Positions 13,890-14,121 of a DNA stretch of 14,121 bases are shown piece by piece (positions within the stretch are counted from its first letter, which is position 1; every line of letters starts with the position of its first letter). The notes under the pieces were generated by a model that did not search any database, had not been told where the DNA came from, and saw only the letters and a program-made list of their open reading frames with translations. Source of the DNA: CAZWEZ01 sp964632795 (GTDB lineage Bacteria > Pseudomonadota > Alphaproteobacteria > Rhodospirillales > 2-02-FULL-58-16); contig CAZWEZ010000098.1 in assembly GCA_964632795.1 (NCBI GenBank), positions 1 to 14,121 on the forward strand. Direction: 5' to 3'. Both the position numbers and the translations under genes were made by a program.

Positions 13890-14121
13890 ATGGACTCCGA
13901 AGGCACCATTTTTCAGACCGCCGGCGGTCTCGCCCGCCAGCTGCGAATCGCCGCCGCCTTCCTCACCCGCCTGCCGTTGCGCCTCAAGGGCGGCGAGGTG
14001 CTGGCCGAGGCGGCGTGGGCCTTCCCGGTGGTCGGCGCCGGGGTCGGGCTGGCGGCGGCGGCCGGCCTGGGCGCCGCCTTCTGGCTCGGCCTGCACCCGC
14101 TGGCCTGCGCCCTGGTCGGCC
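13890..14121 (+). CDS. cobS: Adenosylcobinamide-GDP ribazoletransferase (cobalamin synthase), 3' end cut by window edge
   Basis: The first 77 residues of an integral membrane enzyme that joins adenosylcobinamide-GDP with alpha-ribazole (or its phosphate) to form adenosylcobalamin. The N terminus MDSEGTIFQTAGGLARQL leads into RIAAAFLTRLPLR (19-31), the family's conserved start, followed by EAAWAFPVVGAGVGLAAAA (approximately 40-58) and a hydrophobic stretch that begins the membrane region. The frame stays open to the window end; full-length CobS is about 250 residues. The ATG at 13890 has GAGGGCGG just upstream and no earlier start codon lies close by in frame. The divergent cobT, encoding the preceding branch enzyme, supports the call. 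Confidence 0.85.
   Translation, partial: MDSEGTIFQTAGGLARQLRIAAAFLTRLPLRLKGGEVLAEAAWAFPVVGAGVGLAAAAGLGAAFWLGLHPLACALVG

Overview
The window is GC-rich chromosomal DNA with alphaproteobacterial character, probably from the Rhodospirillales. This is inferred from the base composition, a full-length match to the CtrA consensus (TTAA-N7-TTAAC), and a divergent cobT/cobS pair. There are no rRNA, tRNA, phage, transposase or CRISPR features.

Left part (1-8638) is mostly surface-polysaccharide and sugar-nucleotide metabolism. On the minus strand, a fused dehydrogenase of the surface-glycan type leads into a truncated gmhA-like sedoheptulose-7-phosphate isomerase. Divergent from these is a glutamine-dependent asparagine synthetase of the kind often found in glycan clusters. 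A stand-alone CBS-pair protein follows on the plus strand and converges, with a 6-bp gap, on a large UPF0182 membrane protein. Upstream of the latter on the same strand lies a UDP-glucuronate decarboxylase (UDP-xylose synthase).

Middle part (8639-12435): a PP1/ApaH-like metallophosphatase on the minus strand is divergent from two tandem, translationally coupled paralogues (9881-11137 and 11137-12435). These look like degenerate GGDEF-EAL proteins: the fold signatures of the c-di-GMP domains remain, but the catalytic motifs are gone. The promoter region between the phosphatase and the pair carries the CtrA-type site, which links the pair to the CtrA cell-cycle/motility regulon by inference.

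Right part (12436-14121): cobT on the minus strand and the start of cobS on the plus strand, encoding late steps of cobalamin (nucleotide loop) assembly.

The most unusual non-coding feature is a dispersed element of about 263 bp present twice (8693-8955 and 12436-12699). The copies are collinear, clearly homologous and equal in length, and each folds as an outer terminal stem enclosing two long hairpins. In one arm the stem sequences differ between copies while pairing is kept, which suggests that structure rather than sequence is preserved. Copy 1 separates the phosphatase from the decarboxylase gene. Copy 2 sits between the convergent ends of the degenerate EAL pair and cobT.
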